DNA of 64,000 nt from Mesorhizobium sp. ES1-1 (GCF_020164785.1 NZ_JAIUGX010000010.1:1-64000); one strand, 5' to 3'; positions 17,259 through 26,931 are shown, counted from the stretch's first letter. Program-made: numbers and translations. The notes: generated by a model from the sequence alone, not told the origin.

Positions 17259-18443
17259 TCAGTCGAGTACGGAGACAATCGCCTTGGCGAGTTCATCCAT
17301 GCGGTCCTCGGGCAGGCCCGCCACGTTGATGCGGCTGTCGCCGACCATATAGACGCCATGCTCTACACGCAGCCGCTCGACCTGCGCTTCCGTGAGGCCC
17401 AGGCGCGAGAACATACCGCGATGGCTGGCGACGAAGTCGAAGCGGTCAGAGTTGGACTGCCGGCGCAGCGCCTCGGCGAACTGCACACGCAGCCTCAGCA
17501 TGCGCAGGCGCATCTCTTCAAGTTCGGCTTCCCAGTCGGCGCGCAATGCATCGTCTTCCAGCACGATGCGAACGGCAGCAGCTCCATGGTCCGGCGGCAT
17601 GGAATACATGGCGCGCGCCGCCGACAGCATCTGGCTCATCGCGACGTCGGCTTGGCCGCCATCCTTGGCAAGGATCATCGCGGCGCCGACGCGGTCGCGA
17701 TAGACGGCGAAATTCTTGGAGCAGCTGGAGGCGACGACCATTTCAGGGACCTTGGCGGCCAGCAGACGCAGGCCGAGGGCGTCCGCCTCCAGGCCATCGC
17801 CGAAGCCCTGATAGGCAATGTCGACAAACGGCAGCAGGCCGCGCTCTACGACCAGATCGGTGACGGCCTGCCACTGAGCCGCGTCGAGATTGGCGCCGGT
17901 CGGGTTGTGGCAGCAGCCATGCAGCATCACCACGTCGCCGTCGCTGGCCGTGCGCAGCGCCGCCAGCATGTCGTCGAAACGGACCGCGCCCGAGGCGGCA
18001 TCGAAATAGGGGTATTCGCGGATCTGCAGGCCGGCCGCACGCATCACCGGCATATGGTTCGGCCATGTCGGATCCGATAGCCAGACCGTTGGGTCAGATC
18101 GCGTGCGCTTGAGCAGTTCGGCGACCAGGCGCAGCGCACCGGAGCCGCCAGGCGCCTGAGCGGCGCGGATGCGCGTCATGTCGGCACCGAGCCCGAAGGC
18201 CAGCTTGACCATAGCAGTGTTGAAGCCGGTATCCCCGGCAAGGCCGAGATAGGTCTTTGTATCCTGGGCCTGCAGCAGCCGCTTCTCTGCCTCGCGCACC
18301 GCGCGCATGACTACGGTCTTGCCGTCGCGACCCTTATAGACGCCGACACCGAGGTCGACCTTGTCCGGACGGGGATCGGCACGATAGAGGCCGATCAAGG
18401 CAAGGATCTTGTCGGCGGGAGCCGGCTTCAGGTCTTCGAACAT
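17259..18443 (-). CDS. Aromatic/aspartate aminotransferase (class I)
   Basis: A 394-residue fold-type I PLP enzyme resembling AspC/TyrB. Evidence is the N-terminal FEDLKPAPADKILALIGLYRADPRPDKVDLGVGVYKG, the LHGCCHNPTGANL block, and the PLP lysine in SCSKNFAVYRDRVGAA. The C-terminal MFSRLGLTEAQVERLR and RINVAGL carry the substrate-carboxylate Arg. It interconverts aspartate or aromatic amino acids with 2-oxo acids. Which substrate dominates cannot be read from motifs, so no symbol is given. It is probably monocistronic. Confidence 0.9.
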   Translation of the reverse strand: MFEDLKPAPADKILALIGLYRADPRPDKVDLGVGVYKGRDGKTVVMRAVREAEKRLLQAQDTKTYLGLAGDTGFNTAMVKLAFGLGADMTRIRAAQAPGGSGALRLVAELLKRTRSDPTVWLSDPTWPNHMPVMRAAGLQIREYPYFDAASGAVRFDDMLAALRTASDGDVVMLHGCCHNPTGANLDAAQWQAVTDLVVERGLLPFVDIAYQGFGDGLEADALGLRLLAAKVPEMVVASSCSKNFAVYRDRVGAAMILAKDGGQADVAMSQMLSAARAMYSMPPDHGAAAVRIVLEDDALRADWEAELEEMRLRMLRLRVQFAEALRRQSNSDRFDFVASHRGMFSRLGLTEAQVERLRVEHGVYMVGDSRINVAGLPEDRMDELAKAIVSVLD

Positions 18444-18600
18444 CGCTATGGTTCCGTTGGCGCGGCGGAGTGATACGCAAATCGGACGTGATGCACCAGC
18501 GGTTTCAGTTACGCCAAAGCCGATGCGGTACGTCCCACGATGATCTGCACTGCCGCACCGCGCGGAAGAAAACTGGCGTCGCCGGGATTAAAATCCCCAC

Positions 18601-19152
18601 ATGCTCCGTAAACAGAGCATGAAACGGTCGATGCCACGCTTTGACATCATAGGACAGCTCGGGTCGTTGCGCCGCTACGCACGTTCCTTGACGCGCGACG
18701 GCACCGACGCGGAGGACCTCGTGCACGACGCGCTGGTGCGCGCCTATGAACGGCGCGACACCTTTCGCGCGGGCGGCGACCTGCGCGCCTGGCTGCTGTC
18801 GATCGTCCACAATGCCTTCATCGATCGCATGCGGTCACGCCGCTCGGAAGCAGCGCGTATCGAGCAGGCGGCTCACCTGGCCGACAGCAGCATGCCGCCG
18901 CCGCAGGAACATTCGTTGCGGCTGGCGCAGGTGCAAGAGGCGTTTTTCAACCTGCCGGAAGAGCAGCGCTCGGCACTGCACCTCGTCGCCATCGAAGGGC
19001 TGTCCTACCAGCAGGCCGCCGCTGCCAGCGGAGTACCGCTGGGCACCTTGATGTCGCGGATCGGCAGGGCGAGGGCCGCTTTGCGCGAAATGGAGGACTC
19101 TGGTCCTTCGATGTCGAAAAATCATCTCAGGGTCGTCGGAGGTCCTTCATGA
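18601..19152 (+). CDS. ECF RNA polymerase sigma factor
   Basis: About 183 residues with sigma region 2 (RRYARSLTRDGTDAEDLVHDALVRAYERRDTF, then LRAWLLSIVHNAFIDRMRSRR) and region 4 (LPEEQRSALHLVAIEGLSYQQAAAASGVPLGTLMSRIGRARAALR). It lacks region 3 and so belongs to the extracytoplasmic-function group. Starts at 18619 and 18631 are possible. Its TGA overlaps the ATG of the next gene, which encodes its probable anti-sigma partner. I saw no EcfG-type motif upstream, so it appears to head its own regulon. Confidence 0.92.
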   Translation: MLRKQSMKRSMPRFDIIGQLGSLRRYARSLTRDGTDAEDLVHDALVRAYERRDTFRAGGDLRAWLLSIVHNAFIDRMRSRRSEAARIEQAAHLADSSMPPPQEHSLRLAQVQEAFFNLPEEQRSALHLVAIEGLSYQQAAAASGVPLGTLMSRIGRARAALREMEDSGPSMSKNHLRVVGGPS

Positions 19153-19919
19153 CTGCAAATGATCCCGTGACCGATGCCGATCTCGACGCCTATGTCGATG
19201 ATCAGCTCGATGCCACCCGGCGAATCGAGGTCGAGGCATTCCTAGCGGCCCGCCCCGAGACCGCGGCCCGCGTCATGTCGGACCTTAGAACGCGGGACGA
19301 GTTGCGCGTCGCGCTCGCAGATTCGAAGGGCATGGCGCGGCCGGCAACCGCCGAGGCCGCGCGGCGGCTCGAGAGGGGGCTTGCGCGGGGTCGTGTCTTC
19401 ACGGCGCTGCAGCGCGCGGCCACTGTTGCACTTCTGGTGGGGGCGGGCTGGCTGGCCAACGGCGTTATCGGGCCGATGTCGGTGACCAAGGTCGTCGCCT
19501 CGCCGCAGCCACCGGCCTATGTCGATGAAGCGATCCGGGCGCACAGGACGACCCTGGTTCGGGAGACCATGCCTTCGCAGCCTGAGGCGCCCAACTACAA
19601 CGCCGGCGAGATCCGCGCCGCGACAGCCATCGTCATGCCAACGCTGCCAGCGGGCTGGAAGGTTCGCGATGTGCAGATCTATCCATCGCGCTTCGGTCCG
19701 AGCGTCGAGGTGGCGGTCGATACCAAGAATATGGGGCTGGTTTCCCTCTTTGCGATCCGCCCAGGCACCTTCGACGTCGTCAAGCCGACCGTGGCCCCCT
19801 CCGGCGAAATTTCATCGGCCTATTTCCAGGTCGGTGAAGTCGCCTACGCAGTGGTTGCGCAGGGAGAGGCGAGGGCTCTGGATCAAGCTGCCGAGACGCT
19901 TGCCAAGACGCTTTACTGA
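19149..19919 (+). CDS. Membrane anti-sigma factor
   Basis: A 256-residue probable partner of the preceding ECF sigma. The N-terminal helix bundle (TDADLDAYVDDQLDATRRIEVEAFL, then ARVMSDLRTRDELRVAL) resembles the anti-sigma fold, and a single hydrophobic segment about residues 92-110 (TVALLVGAGWLANGVIG) anchors it, leaving a C-terminal domain outside. It lacks the HxxxCxxC zinc site of ZAS anti-sigmas, so the call rests on the four-base overlap with the sigma gene, the size and the topology. A Bax-inhibitor gene follows after 24 bases. Confidence 0.8.
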   Translation: MTANDPVTDADLDAYVDDQLDATRRIEVEAFLAARPETAARVMSDLRTRDELRVALADSKGMARPATAEAARRLERGLARGRVFTALQRAATVALLVGAGWLANGVIGPMSVTKVVASPQPPAYVDEAIRAHRTTLVRETMPSQPEAPNYNAGEIRAATAIVMPTLPAGWKVRDVQIYPSRFGPSVEVAVDTKNMGLVSLFAIRPGTFDVVKPTVAPSGEISSAYFQVGEVAYAVVAQGEARALDQAAETLAKTLY

Positions 19920-19943
19920 CCAGTTCACAAAGGAGAATTCAAC

Positions 19944-20660
19944 ATGAACACCCCTAATCTGGGTTACCGCGTCGGGGCCGGCGCCCAAGCCGGGGCCGTC
20001 TTCGACGAAGGCCTGCGCCAGCATATGCTGCGCGTCTACAACTACATGGGTGTCGGCCTGGTGGTCACCGGACTGATCGCCTTTCTGGTGTCGTCGACGC
20101 CGGCGCTCTACGTTCCCATCTTCTCCAGCCCACTGAAATGGGTAGTGATGCTGGTCCCGCTCGCCTTTGTCATGCTGTTTTCTTTCAAAATGCAGACCAT
20201 GTCGGCGGCCAGCGCCCAGGCGATGTTCTGGGCCTTCTGCGCGGTGATGGGCCTGTCGATGGCCTCCGTCTTCCTCGTCTTTACTGGAACCAGCATCGCC
20301 CGGACCTTCTTCATCGCGGCCAGTATGTTCGGCGCCACCAGCCTCTACGGCTACACCACCAAGCGTGACCTGACCCAGTTCTCGTCCTTCCTGATCATGG
20401 GCTTGATCGGCGTAGTGATCGCCAGCGTCGTCAATATCTTTCTCGGCTCGACAGCTCTGCAGTTTGCCATCTCGGTCATCGGTATCGCCGTCTTCATCGG
20501 CCTGACCGCCTGGGATACGCAGACGATCAAGGAGCAGTACGCCGAGAATTTCGACGCCGAATCGCGCCAGAAGCTGGCCGTATTCGGTGCCTTCTCGCTG
20601 TATCTGAACTTCATCAACATCTTCCAGCTGCTGTTGAATTTCACCGGCGAACGCGAATAG
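19944..20660 (+). CDS. Bax inhibitor-1/YccA family membrane protein
   Basis: A 238-residue integral membrane protein with about seven hydrophobic helices from residue 35 on, including ALYVPIFSSPLKWVVMLVPLAFVMLF and LAVFGAFSLYLNFINIFQLLLNF, the conserved C-terminal half-helix of the BI-1 (TMBIM) family. E. coli relatives YccA and YbhL associate with FtsH or act in calcium and stress control. AAGGAG precedes ATG 19944. The position 24 bases after the anti-sigma gene suggests cotranscription with the sigma pair. Confidence 0.92.
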   Translation: MNTPNLGYRVGAGAQAGAVFDEGLRQHMLRVYNYMGVGLVVTGLIAFLVSSTPALYVPIFSSPLKWVVMLVPLAFVMLFSFKMQTMSAASAQAMFWAFCAVMGLSMASVFLVFTGTSIARTFFIAASMFGATSLYGYTTKRDLTQFSSFLIMGLIGVVIASVVNIFLGSTALQFAISVIGIAVFIGLTAWDTQTIKEQYAENFDAESRQKLAVFGAFSLYLNFINIFQLLLNFTGERE

Positions 20661-20710
20661 ACCGTCCGCTGTGGGCAAGGGCGATGATTGTCGCTCTTGA
20701 CGCGGAAGGG

Positions 20711-20736
20711 GTGGCCGGAGGGAAACCTCCGGCCAC
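20711..20736 (+). terminator. Terminator-like hairpin after the Bax inhibitor gene
   Basis: A perfect 11-base inverted repeat (GTGGCCGGAGG / CCTCCGGCCAC) closes a GAAA tetraloop. A short AATT follows rather than a clear U-run. The position 50 bases after the BI-1 stop fits transcription termination. Confidence 0.65.
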
Positions 20737-20827
20737 AATTCGTTCGGGCAAACGGCGAGCTGCATCTTGAGTCACTGACGGCTTTTGCTACTCTGCCGCT
20801 CGTCGACCCAACACCACGCGAGGATCT

Positions 20828-21709
20828 GTGGCAGACAGCCAGACGCTTCATGGCGACGGCATATCGGCGGTCATAGTCGGGCAGGGCGCCGAACTTGTGT
20901 CCCTGCGGGATGCGAAAGGGTTCGAGTTTCTATGGCAGGCCGGCCCGGAATGGCGGCGCCATTCACCTGTACTGTTTCCGATCGTCGGGCGGCTCATGGG
21001 CGATGTGTTGCGGTATCGAGGCCGGACCTATCCGATGTCACAGCACGGATTCGCGCGTGACAAGCCCTTTGCCTGGGAGGAGAGGGGCTCCCGGTCCTGC
21101 ACGCTCGTTCTCACCGACGATGCCGACACCCGCATGCATTACCCGTTCGCCTTTCGGCTTGCGGTGACCTACACGCTGGATCGCCAGCAACTTGGCGTGG
21201 GCTTCGAGATCAGCAACACAGGCGATGAGCCGCTGCCGGCATCGATCGGAGCGCATCCGGCATTCAACTGGCCGCTGCTGCCGGATCTGGCCAAGACGGA
21301 TTACCAGCTGACGTTTGCCGACAATGAAGTGGCGCCCATCCGCCGGCTGAAAGACGGCCTGATGTTGGCCGCGCCGCAGCCAACGCCTGTGCAAAGCAAG
21401 ACTCTCGAACTGTCCGAGCGACTGTTCGACGAGGACGCTATCATCCTCGACCGCCCGGCCAGCACCAGAGTCCGCTATGCCGCCGGCCACGGTCCGGCGG
21501 TCGAAATGTCATGGCAGGGATTTCAGGAGCTGGGCATCTGGTCGAAGCCCGGGGGCGCGCCGTTCCTGTGCATCGAGCCCTGGCACGGCACCGCGAGTCC
21601 GATGAACTTCGATGGCGACTTTACCGACAAGCCGGGGGTGATGCTGATCGAACCCGGCGCGACGCGCGCGCTGAGCTATCAGATCCGGATCAGCACAGAG
21701 CCGGGGTGA
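20828..21709 (+). CDS. Aldose 1-epimerase family protein
   Basis: A 293-residue galactose-mutarotase-like protein. The GalM fold is suggested by HGFARDKPFAWEE near residue 70, a DTRMHYPFAFRLAVTYTLD strand block, and SIGAHPAFNWPL, which carries the catalytic-type His. A C-terminal CIEPWHGTASP holds the Glu-containing turn. Members interconvert alpha and beta anomers of sugars or of glucose 6-phosphate (YeaD-like). The start is GTG, with GAGGATC upstream. The substrate is unknown. Confidence 0.88.
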   Translation: MADSQTLHGDGISAVIVGQGAELVSLRDAKGFEFLWQAGPEWRRHSPVLFPIVGRLMGDVLRYRGRTYPMSQHGFARDKPFAWEERGSRSCTLVLTDDADTRMHYPFAFRLAVTYTLDRQQLGVGFEISNTGDEPLPASIGAHPAFNWPLLPDLAKTDYQLTFADNEVAPIRRLKDGLMLAAPQPTPVQSKTLELSERLFDEDAIILDRPASTRVRYAAGHGPAVEMSWQGFQELGIWSKPGGAPFLCIEPWHGTASPMNFDGDFTDKPGVMLIEPGATRALSYQIRISTEPG

Positions 21710-21807
21710 TCGCAACCCGGCGAACCATTAGGTCGTCGCTTTCTCATATTCGATAGTTGCCTGCCGCCCGCCTTGCGCCGTATGATTTTCAACAGCGGGG
21801 CGCGCCG

Positions 21808-22428
21808 ATGGCACCAAGGTTCATTGCAAGACAGCTTTCACGACCAACCGGGATAGGTGGCTGGTTGGTCAGACTTGGCATGAATCGCGGCAATGCAAAG
21901 CTGAATGCCTTCGCGCTTGATCAGCTGCAGGTGGCAGCGCTGGATCGAGTCGTGGAGGTCGGATTTGGCGGTGCCGTGGTCATGCCGCAGCTTCTGCGGG
22001 ACGCAGCATTTGTATGCGGTGTCGATCGATCCCAGGATGTTGTAGACGCTGCCGCTCGCCGCTTTGCCGATTTCGTCCACTCCGGACGAGCAGAGTTCAA
22101 AGTGGGGACAGTCGAAAACCTGCCGTTGCCAGACGCCACCTTCGATAAGGCCCTTAGCGTCCACACAGTGTATTTCTGGCAAAGCCTGGAGGCTGGGTGC
22201 AAGGAGATTGCGCGTGTGCTCAAGCCTGGCGGGCAAATTGTGCTGGGTTTCCTTCCTAAAGCCCATATGGATCGGATGAAGATGCCAAGTGACATCTTTA
22301 CCCCGCGCGATCCGGACGATGTCATGGCCCCCCTTGAACAGGCGGGCTTCCGCATGGTGGAGACGCGCAGACCAAATTCCGAAAGCGGGTGGGTGGTCGC
22401 TACTGGTACACGCGCCGATGACCGCTAA
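21808..22428 (+). CDS. Class I SAM-dependent methyltransferase
   Basis: A 206-residue methyltransferase of the UbiE/Methyltransf_11 type: motif I VVEVGFGGAVVMPQLL near residue 55, CGVDRSQDVVDAA as the acidic motif, and VENLPLPDATFDKALSVHTVYFW as motifs II/III. ATG 21808 is preferred; a TTG at 21757 would add a non-conserved leader. No neighbour points to a substrate. About 190 bases of sequence with no visible gene separate it from the convergent MBL hydrolase. Confidence 0.85.
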   Translation: MAPRFIARQLSRPTGIGGWLVRLGMNRGNAKLNAFALDQLQVAALDRVVEVGFGGAVVMPQLLRDAAFVCGVDRSQDVVDAAARRFADFVHSGRAEFKVGTVENLPLPDATFDKALSVHTVYFWQSLEAGCKEIARVLKPGGQIVLGFLPKAHMDRMKMPSDIFTPRDPDDVMAPLEQAGFRMVETRRPNSESGWVVATGTRADDR

Positions 22429-22618
22429 GCCCGATTTCGTCCTAGATATAAAGTCGCATAAGATAGATTATGGAACTGACGGATAGGGTCGAAGCGCGGC
22501 TAAGCCCATGAAAACAATAACCTATCTCCCGCATGAGACGGTCTGCTACGGTCACCGATGTGATTCACATTGCTATGGCCGCGAAAGATGGCCCGCTGTG
22601 TTCCAATGAACCGACGGA

Positions 22619-23440
22619 TCATCGCTGCGACTCATAAGGCAGTTCGACTACCATTCCATCATATGCCGGCTCGACGTTCGCGGGCGTCTCGGTCATGACC
22701 GTGGCGTAGTCCAGCGGCACGTGCATATGCGTCAGCACGGCGTGGTTCGGCGCCAGTCGCTCGATCCAGCCGAGCGCTTGCCCGAGCGACAAATGGCTCG
22801 GATGCGTCCTGTATTGCAGCGCGTCGATGATCAGCACGTCAAGATCGCGCAGCCGGTCGGCGGTACTATCTGGAAAATCGCTGATGTCAGGGCAATAGGC
22901 CATACCGCCGATACGGAAGCCGAGTGAGATGATGTCGCCATGCACCTGCGGCAGAGGCTCAAGGGCGAGGGCACCCCCCTCTCCTTCGATGACCAACGGC
23001 CTCTCATGGCTGATGATGTGGGGGGTGACGATGGGCGGATAGGAGCTGGCCGCCGGCGTTTCGAAACAGTAACCGAAAGCCTGTCTGAGCCTTACCATTG
23101 TCGGCTCATCGGCATGGACATTTATCCGGTGGTGCTGATCGTGGACGAAGCCGCGCAGATCATCGATGCCGTGGATATGATCGGCGTGCGGATGGGTATA
23201 AACGACCGCGTCGATGCGCCGGACCGAGGCCATCAGCATCTGCTGGCGAAAATCCGGCCCGGTATCGATGACAATGGTCGTGCGGGCGCCATTGGCCGCG
23301 ATGCGCTCGATCAGGGCCGAGGCGCGCATGCGCCGATTCTTCGGATTGTCGGGGGCGCAATTGCCCCAGTCGCCGGTGATCCGGGGAACCCCTGGCGACG
23401 AGCCGCAGCCGAGAATGGTGACGCGAAGCCGGTCCGCCAT
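22619..23440 (-). CDS. MBL-fold metallo-hydrolase, PhnP-like
   Basis: A 273-residue beta-lactamase-fold hydrolase. The metal-binding HPHADHIHGIDDL (HxHxDH) is near residue 83, and HGDIISLGFRIGGMAYCPDISDF and HMHVPLDYATV supply further ligands. It opens LRVTILGCGSSPGVPRITGDWG, as in PhnP-like phosphodiesterases acting on cyclic phosphates. No phosphonate genes are nearby, so its role here may be a general nucleotide or phosphate repair step. It is downstream of metG and tatD, two bases after tatD, in the same leftward operon. Confidence 0.88.
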   Translation of the reverse strand: MADRLRVTILGCGSSPGVPRITGDWGNCAPDNPKNRRMRASALIERIAANGARTTIVIDTGPDFRQQMLMASVRRIDAVVYTHPHADHIHGIDDLRGFVHDQHHRINVHADEPTMVRLRQAFGYCFETPAASSYPPIVTPHIISHERPLVIEGEGGALALEPLPQVHGDIISLGFRIGGMAYCPDISDFPDSTADRLRDLDVLIIDALQYRTHPSHLSLGQALGWIERLAPNHAVLTHMHVPLDYATVMTETPANVEPAYDGMVVELPYESQR

Positions 23441-23442
23441 GC

Positions 23443-24237
23443 TCAGGCACTTTGCTCTACGGGGCGTGGCATCTTGCGGAAAAGACGAAAGAAATTGCTG
23501 GTCGTCAGTGCCGCGACTTCGGCTTCGCTGACGCCGATCGTCTCGGCCAGGACCTTGGCTGTGTGCGCGACATAGGCTGGCTCGTTGCGCTTGCCGCGAA
23601 ACGGTATGGGCGCCAGGTAGGGCGCGTCGGTCTCAACAAGAAGGCGGTCATTGGGCACATCGGCTGCTATGGCGCGCAGTTCGTCCGAATTCTTGAAGGT
23701 GAGGATGCCCGAGAATGAGATGTAGCCGCCGAGCGCGATTCCGATTTCGGCCAGCCGGCGTCCGGACGAAAAACAGTGCAGGATGAATGGGAAGGCCCCC
23801 TTCTCTGTTTCGTTCTCGAGGATGGCGGCCATGTCGTCATCGGCGTTGCGCGCATGGATGACCAGAGGCAGCCCTGTCTCGCGTGCCGCGGCGATGTGAT
23901 TGCGAAAGCCTTGCGCCTGTGCGTCGCGGGGCGCCTTGTCGTAGAAATAGTCCAGCCCGGCCTCGCCGATCGCCACCACCTTCGGATGTGCGGCGATACG
24001 GATCAGGTCCGCCGCAGTGATGTCAAGCTCCTCGTCGGCATTGTGCGGGTGGGTGCCGACCGAGCAATATACGGCGTCGAAAGCTTCCGCGATTTCAACT
24101 ATTTGCTGGAACCTTTTCACACGGGTCGAAATCGTCACCATGCGCCCGACACCGGCGGCAAGGGCGCGGGCGACGATGGCGGTCCGCTCCTCGGCGAAAT
24201 CTGGAAAATCAAGATGACAGTGGCTGTCGACGAGCAT
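23443..24237 (-). CDS. TatD-family metal-dependent hydrolase (DNase)
   Basis: A 264-residue TIM-barrel amidohydrolase-type nuclease. It shows the N-terminal MLVDSHCHLDFPDF metal site, VAIGEAGLDYFYD, PLVIHARNADDDMAAIL, HCFSSGRRLAE and LVETDAPYLAPIPFRGKRNEP. Family members (YcfH/TatD) are 3'-5' exonucleases or deoxyribonucleases. It overlaps the end of metG by one base and precedes the MBL hydrolase, an order widely conserved in alphaproteobacteria. Confidence 0.93.
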   Translation of the reverse strand: MLVDSHCHLDFPDFAEERTAIVARALAAGVGRMVTISTRVKRFQQIVEIAEAFDAVYCSVGTHPHNADEELDITAADLIRIAAHPKVVAIGEAGLDYFYDKAPRDAQAQGFRNHIAAARETGLPLVIHARNADDDMAAILENETEKGAFPFILHCFSSGRRLAEIGIALGGYISFSGILTFKNSDELRAIAADVPNDRLLVETDAPYLAPIPFRGKRNEPAYVAHTAKVLAETIGVSEAEVAALTTSNFFRLFRKMPRPVEQSA

Positions 24238-25787
24238 CAGGCTTCCGCACCCTGCTTTTCAACATAGCGTGGGAAGACGCCTTCCGGCGCGGGCAAGGCG
24301 GTGCCCGGCACCAGCGCGTGGTCCGCGTGGACATGCGCGAACTCACGCTCTCCGGCCGGCACTGCCAGCAGGTCGAGCAGTTTCGCCGCCGAGCCCGGGA
24401 CGAAGGGTTGGCAAAGCAAGGTCACGCGCCGGACCACTTCCGCAGTCGTCCACAGCACGGTTTCCATACGCGCCGGATCGGTTTTCCTGAGCGCCCAGGG
24501 CGCTTGTCCGGCGAAGTACCGATCGGCTTCCGCGACGACGTCGAAGATCGCCGCCAAGGCAACATGGGTCCCCTGCCCGGCCATCGCCTTTCGCGCGGTT
24601 TCCAGCGCTTCCACGGCCTGGTCGAGGATCGCGCTGTCGGCCTCCGTAAGGTCGCCGCGATGCGGCACGGCGCTAGCGCAGTTCTTGGCGATCATCGAGA
24701 GCGAGCGCTGCGCCAGATTGCCGAGCCCATTGGCAAGATCGGCATTGGTGCGGTTGACGATGGCTTCATGGCTGTAGCTGCCGTCGTTGCCGAACGGCAC
24801 CTCACGCAGGAAGAAGTAGCGCACCTGGTCCAGACCATAGTGTTCGACCATCGTGAATGGATCCACGACGTTGCCAACCGATTTCGACATTTTCTCGCCG
24901 CGGTTGAACAGGAAGCCGTGCGCGAAAACGCGCTTTGGCAGCTCAATGCCGGCCGACATCAGAAAGGCCGGCCAATAGACCGCATGGAAGCGGACAATGT
25001 CCTTGCCGATGATGTGCGTGGCCGGCCAGTAGCGCCATTGCTCCGCCTTTGTGTCGGGATAGCCCGCGGCTGTGATGTAATTGGTCAGGGCGTCCACCCA
25101 GACATACATCACATGCTTGTCGTCGCCCGGCACAGGCACGCCCCATTTGAAGGTCGTGCGCGAGATCGACAAGTCCTTCAGTCCGGATTTGACGAAGCTG
25201 AGCACCTCGTTGCGGCGCTCGGTCGGACCAATAAAGTCGGGCTGGTTCTCGTAAAGTGCCAGCAATTTGTCCTGATAGGCGGAAAGCCTGAAGAAGTAGC
25301 TTTCTTCCTCGTTCCATTCGACCGGCGAGCCCAGCGGCTCGCGGCGCACGCCATCTTCGCCGAGCGTCGTCTCGCTCTCGTCGAAATAGGCCTCCTGGCG
25401 AACCGAATACCAGCCGCTATAACGATCGAGATAGATGTCGCCATTGGCGGCCATGGCTTTCCAGATCGCCTGGCAGGACTCATAGTGGCGCGGCTCGGTC
25501 GTGCGAATGTAATCGTCATTCGAGCCGCCCATAGCCTCTGTCATCGCGCGGAAAATCGCCGAATTGCGGTCGGCCAGCGCCAGAGGCGTTATGCCTTCCT
25601 TCTCGGCCGTCTGCTGCATTTTGAGGCCATGTTCGTCGGTGCCAGTCAGGAACAAGACGTCCTTGCCGTCCAGCCGCTGGAAGCGGGCCAGCGCGTCGGT
25701 TGCGATGACCGTATAGGCATGGCCGATATGCGGCTTGCCATTCGGATAGAAGATCGGGGTGGTAATATAGAATGTGTCGCGTGACAT
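24237..25787 (-). CDS. metG: Methionyl-tRNA synthetase
   Basis: About 516 residues, class I synthetase: YITTPIFYPNGKPHIGHAYT contains the HIGH signature at the N-terminus and EKMSKSVGN the KMSKS loop near residue 300. The length without a C-terminal tRNA-binding extension is that of the short bacterial form (MetG2-type). An in-frame ATG at 25802 is possible, but MSRDTFYITTP at 25787 fits the family better. It heads the leftward metG-tatD-MBL group. Confidence 0.97.
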   Translation of the reverse strand: MSRDTFYITTPIFYPNGKPHIGHAYTVIATDALARFQRLDGKDVLFLTGTDEHGLKMQQTAEKEGITPLALADRNSAIFRAMTEAMGGSNDDYIRTTEPRHYESCQAIWKAMAANGDIYLDRYSGWYSVRQEAYFDESETTLGEDGVRREPLGSPVEWNEEESYFFRLSAYQDKLLALYENQPDFIGPTERRNEVLSFVKSGLKDLSISRTTFKWGVPVPGDDKHVMYVWVDALTNYITAAGYPDTKAEQWRYWPATHIIGKDIVRFHAVYWPAFLMSAGIELPKRVFAHGFLFNRGEKMSKSVGNVVDPFTMVEHYGLDQVRYFFLREVPFGNDGSYSHEAIVNRTNADLANGLGNLAQRSLSMIAKNCASAVPHRGDLTEADSAILDQAVEALETARKAMAGQGTHVALAAIFDVVAEADRYFAGQAPWALRKTDPARMETVLWTTAEVVRRVTLLCQPFVPGSAAKLLDLLAVPAGEREFAHVHADHALVPGTALPAPEGVFPRYVEKQGAEA

Positions 25788-25875
25788 GAATGAAACCGTC
25801 ATGAACGTCTGAATGGAAGGCGTGGCGGTGGATATCGCATCGGGACGGCGATTGCCATCCCAAGCCGGCGGCCCG

Positions 25876-26931
25876 TCACATTCGCATTGCAGAATTCAGG
25901 CGGTCGATCATCGTCAGGGCGTGCTGCTTCTTGTCGAGATTATAGGTATCGTTTTCAGATATAGCCTCAAGGGCCTCATGCCAAGTGTCCGACAGGATCT
26001 TGGCTCGCTCAAGGTCTCCCGCAAGGGCTGCCACGCTCGCCGCCTCCGATAACAGCTCCAGCGCCCGCCGGTTGAAGATGTCGAACTGGATCGCCTGGTC
26101 GCGGCCGGAGACCGCCTCGGCAAGGCGGAACGCTCCGCCCGTGTCGCCTTTCTTTTCGGCCACCAGGGCGTCCAGTGCCGAGGCGATCTCGAGGCCGCCA
26201 TACTGGGTCAAGAGGATGGCGTTACGCGCGCTGCCCCCTGCCCGCTCAACCAGCGCGGCGCGCGCCGCCGGATCAGTGGGCGGTGGAGGTTCGACGGTTT
26301 CCAGCACAGCCATCAGGTCTCCTGCGTCGAGTGGCGACAGGCGTATCACCTGGCAACGCGACCGGAGCGTCGGCAGCAGGCTGCCCGGAGCGTGGACGAT
26401 CAGGATGAACAGCGTCCGTGCAGGCGGCTCTTCAAGATTCTTCAGCAAGGCATTGGCCGCATTGGTGTTCATGTCGTCCGCCGGATCGATAATGACGACC
26501 CTGTAACTGCCATCATGCGAAGTCATCGCAAGGAAGCGGTTGACCCTTCGGATCTCATCAACGGTAACAACAGTCTTGAAGCTCTTGGTCTTGTCGTTCG
26601 GCGGACGCGTCAAGTGCAGCACGCCCGGATGGGCACCGGTTGCGATCTGGCGAAAAAGCGGCGAGGCCGGATCTGGGATAGCAAGGGTTTCCGGCGCCTG
26701 GTCAAACTGCGGGTGCTTCAGCAGATGATGGGCGAGATGGAATGCCAGCGTCGCCTTGCCGATACCAAGAGGTCCGGTGAAGATCAGAGCGTGCGGCAGC
26801 TTTCCCGAGCGGTACGCTGCGGCCAGCATCCCGGCCGCCTGTTGATGTCCGATCAGACGCGGCGTTTCGGATGGCTCGGGAACGCCGTCCAGCGTGTCGT
26901 GCTGTTCGGGGGCGATGCGTTCGAAGATCAT
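25876..26931 (-). CDS. holB: DNA polymerase III delta prime subunit
   Basis: A 351-residue clamp-loader AAA+ subunit. The P-loop region reads ALIFTGPLGIGKATLAFHLAHHLL, a modified Walker A as is usual in delta prime. NAANALLKNLEEPP near residue 150 and TLRSRCQVIRLSPL, the SRC motif, are diagnostic. Its start overlaps the tmk stop by four bases, the tmk-holB pairing seen throughout bacteria. metG starts 89 bases downstream on the same strand. Confidence 0.95.
   Translation of the reverse strand: MIFERIAPEQHDTLDGVPEPSETPRLIGHQQAAGMLAAAYRSGKLPHALIFTGPLGIGKATLAFHLAHHLLKHPQFDQAPETLAIPDPASPLFRQIATGAHPGVLHLTRPPNDKTKSFKTVVTVDEIRRVNRFLAMTSHDGSYRVVIIDPADDMNTNAANALLKNLEEPPARTLFILIVHAPGSLLPTLRSRCQVIRLSPLDAGDLMAVLETVEPPPPTDPAARAALVERAGGSARNAILLTQYGGLEIASALDALVAEKKGDTGGAFRLAEAVSGRDQAIQFDIFNRRALELLSEAASVAALAGDLERAKILSDTWHEALEAISENDTYNLDKKQHALTMIDRLNSAMRM

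Noticed and set aside
16446..18080. A 544-codon open frame on the plus strand
   Set aside because: It is exactly antisense to mazG and the class I aminotransferase, both strongly supported by motifs; long antisense frames are common in high-GC DNA.
24318..25784. A 488-codon open frame on the plus strand
   Set aside because: Antisense to metG over its whole length, with no recognisable motif or ribosome site.
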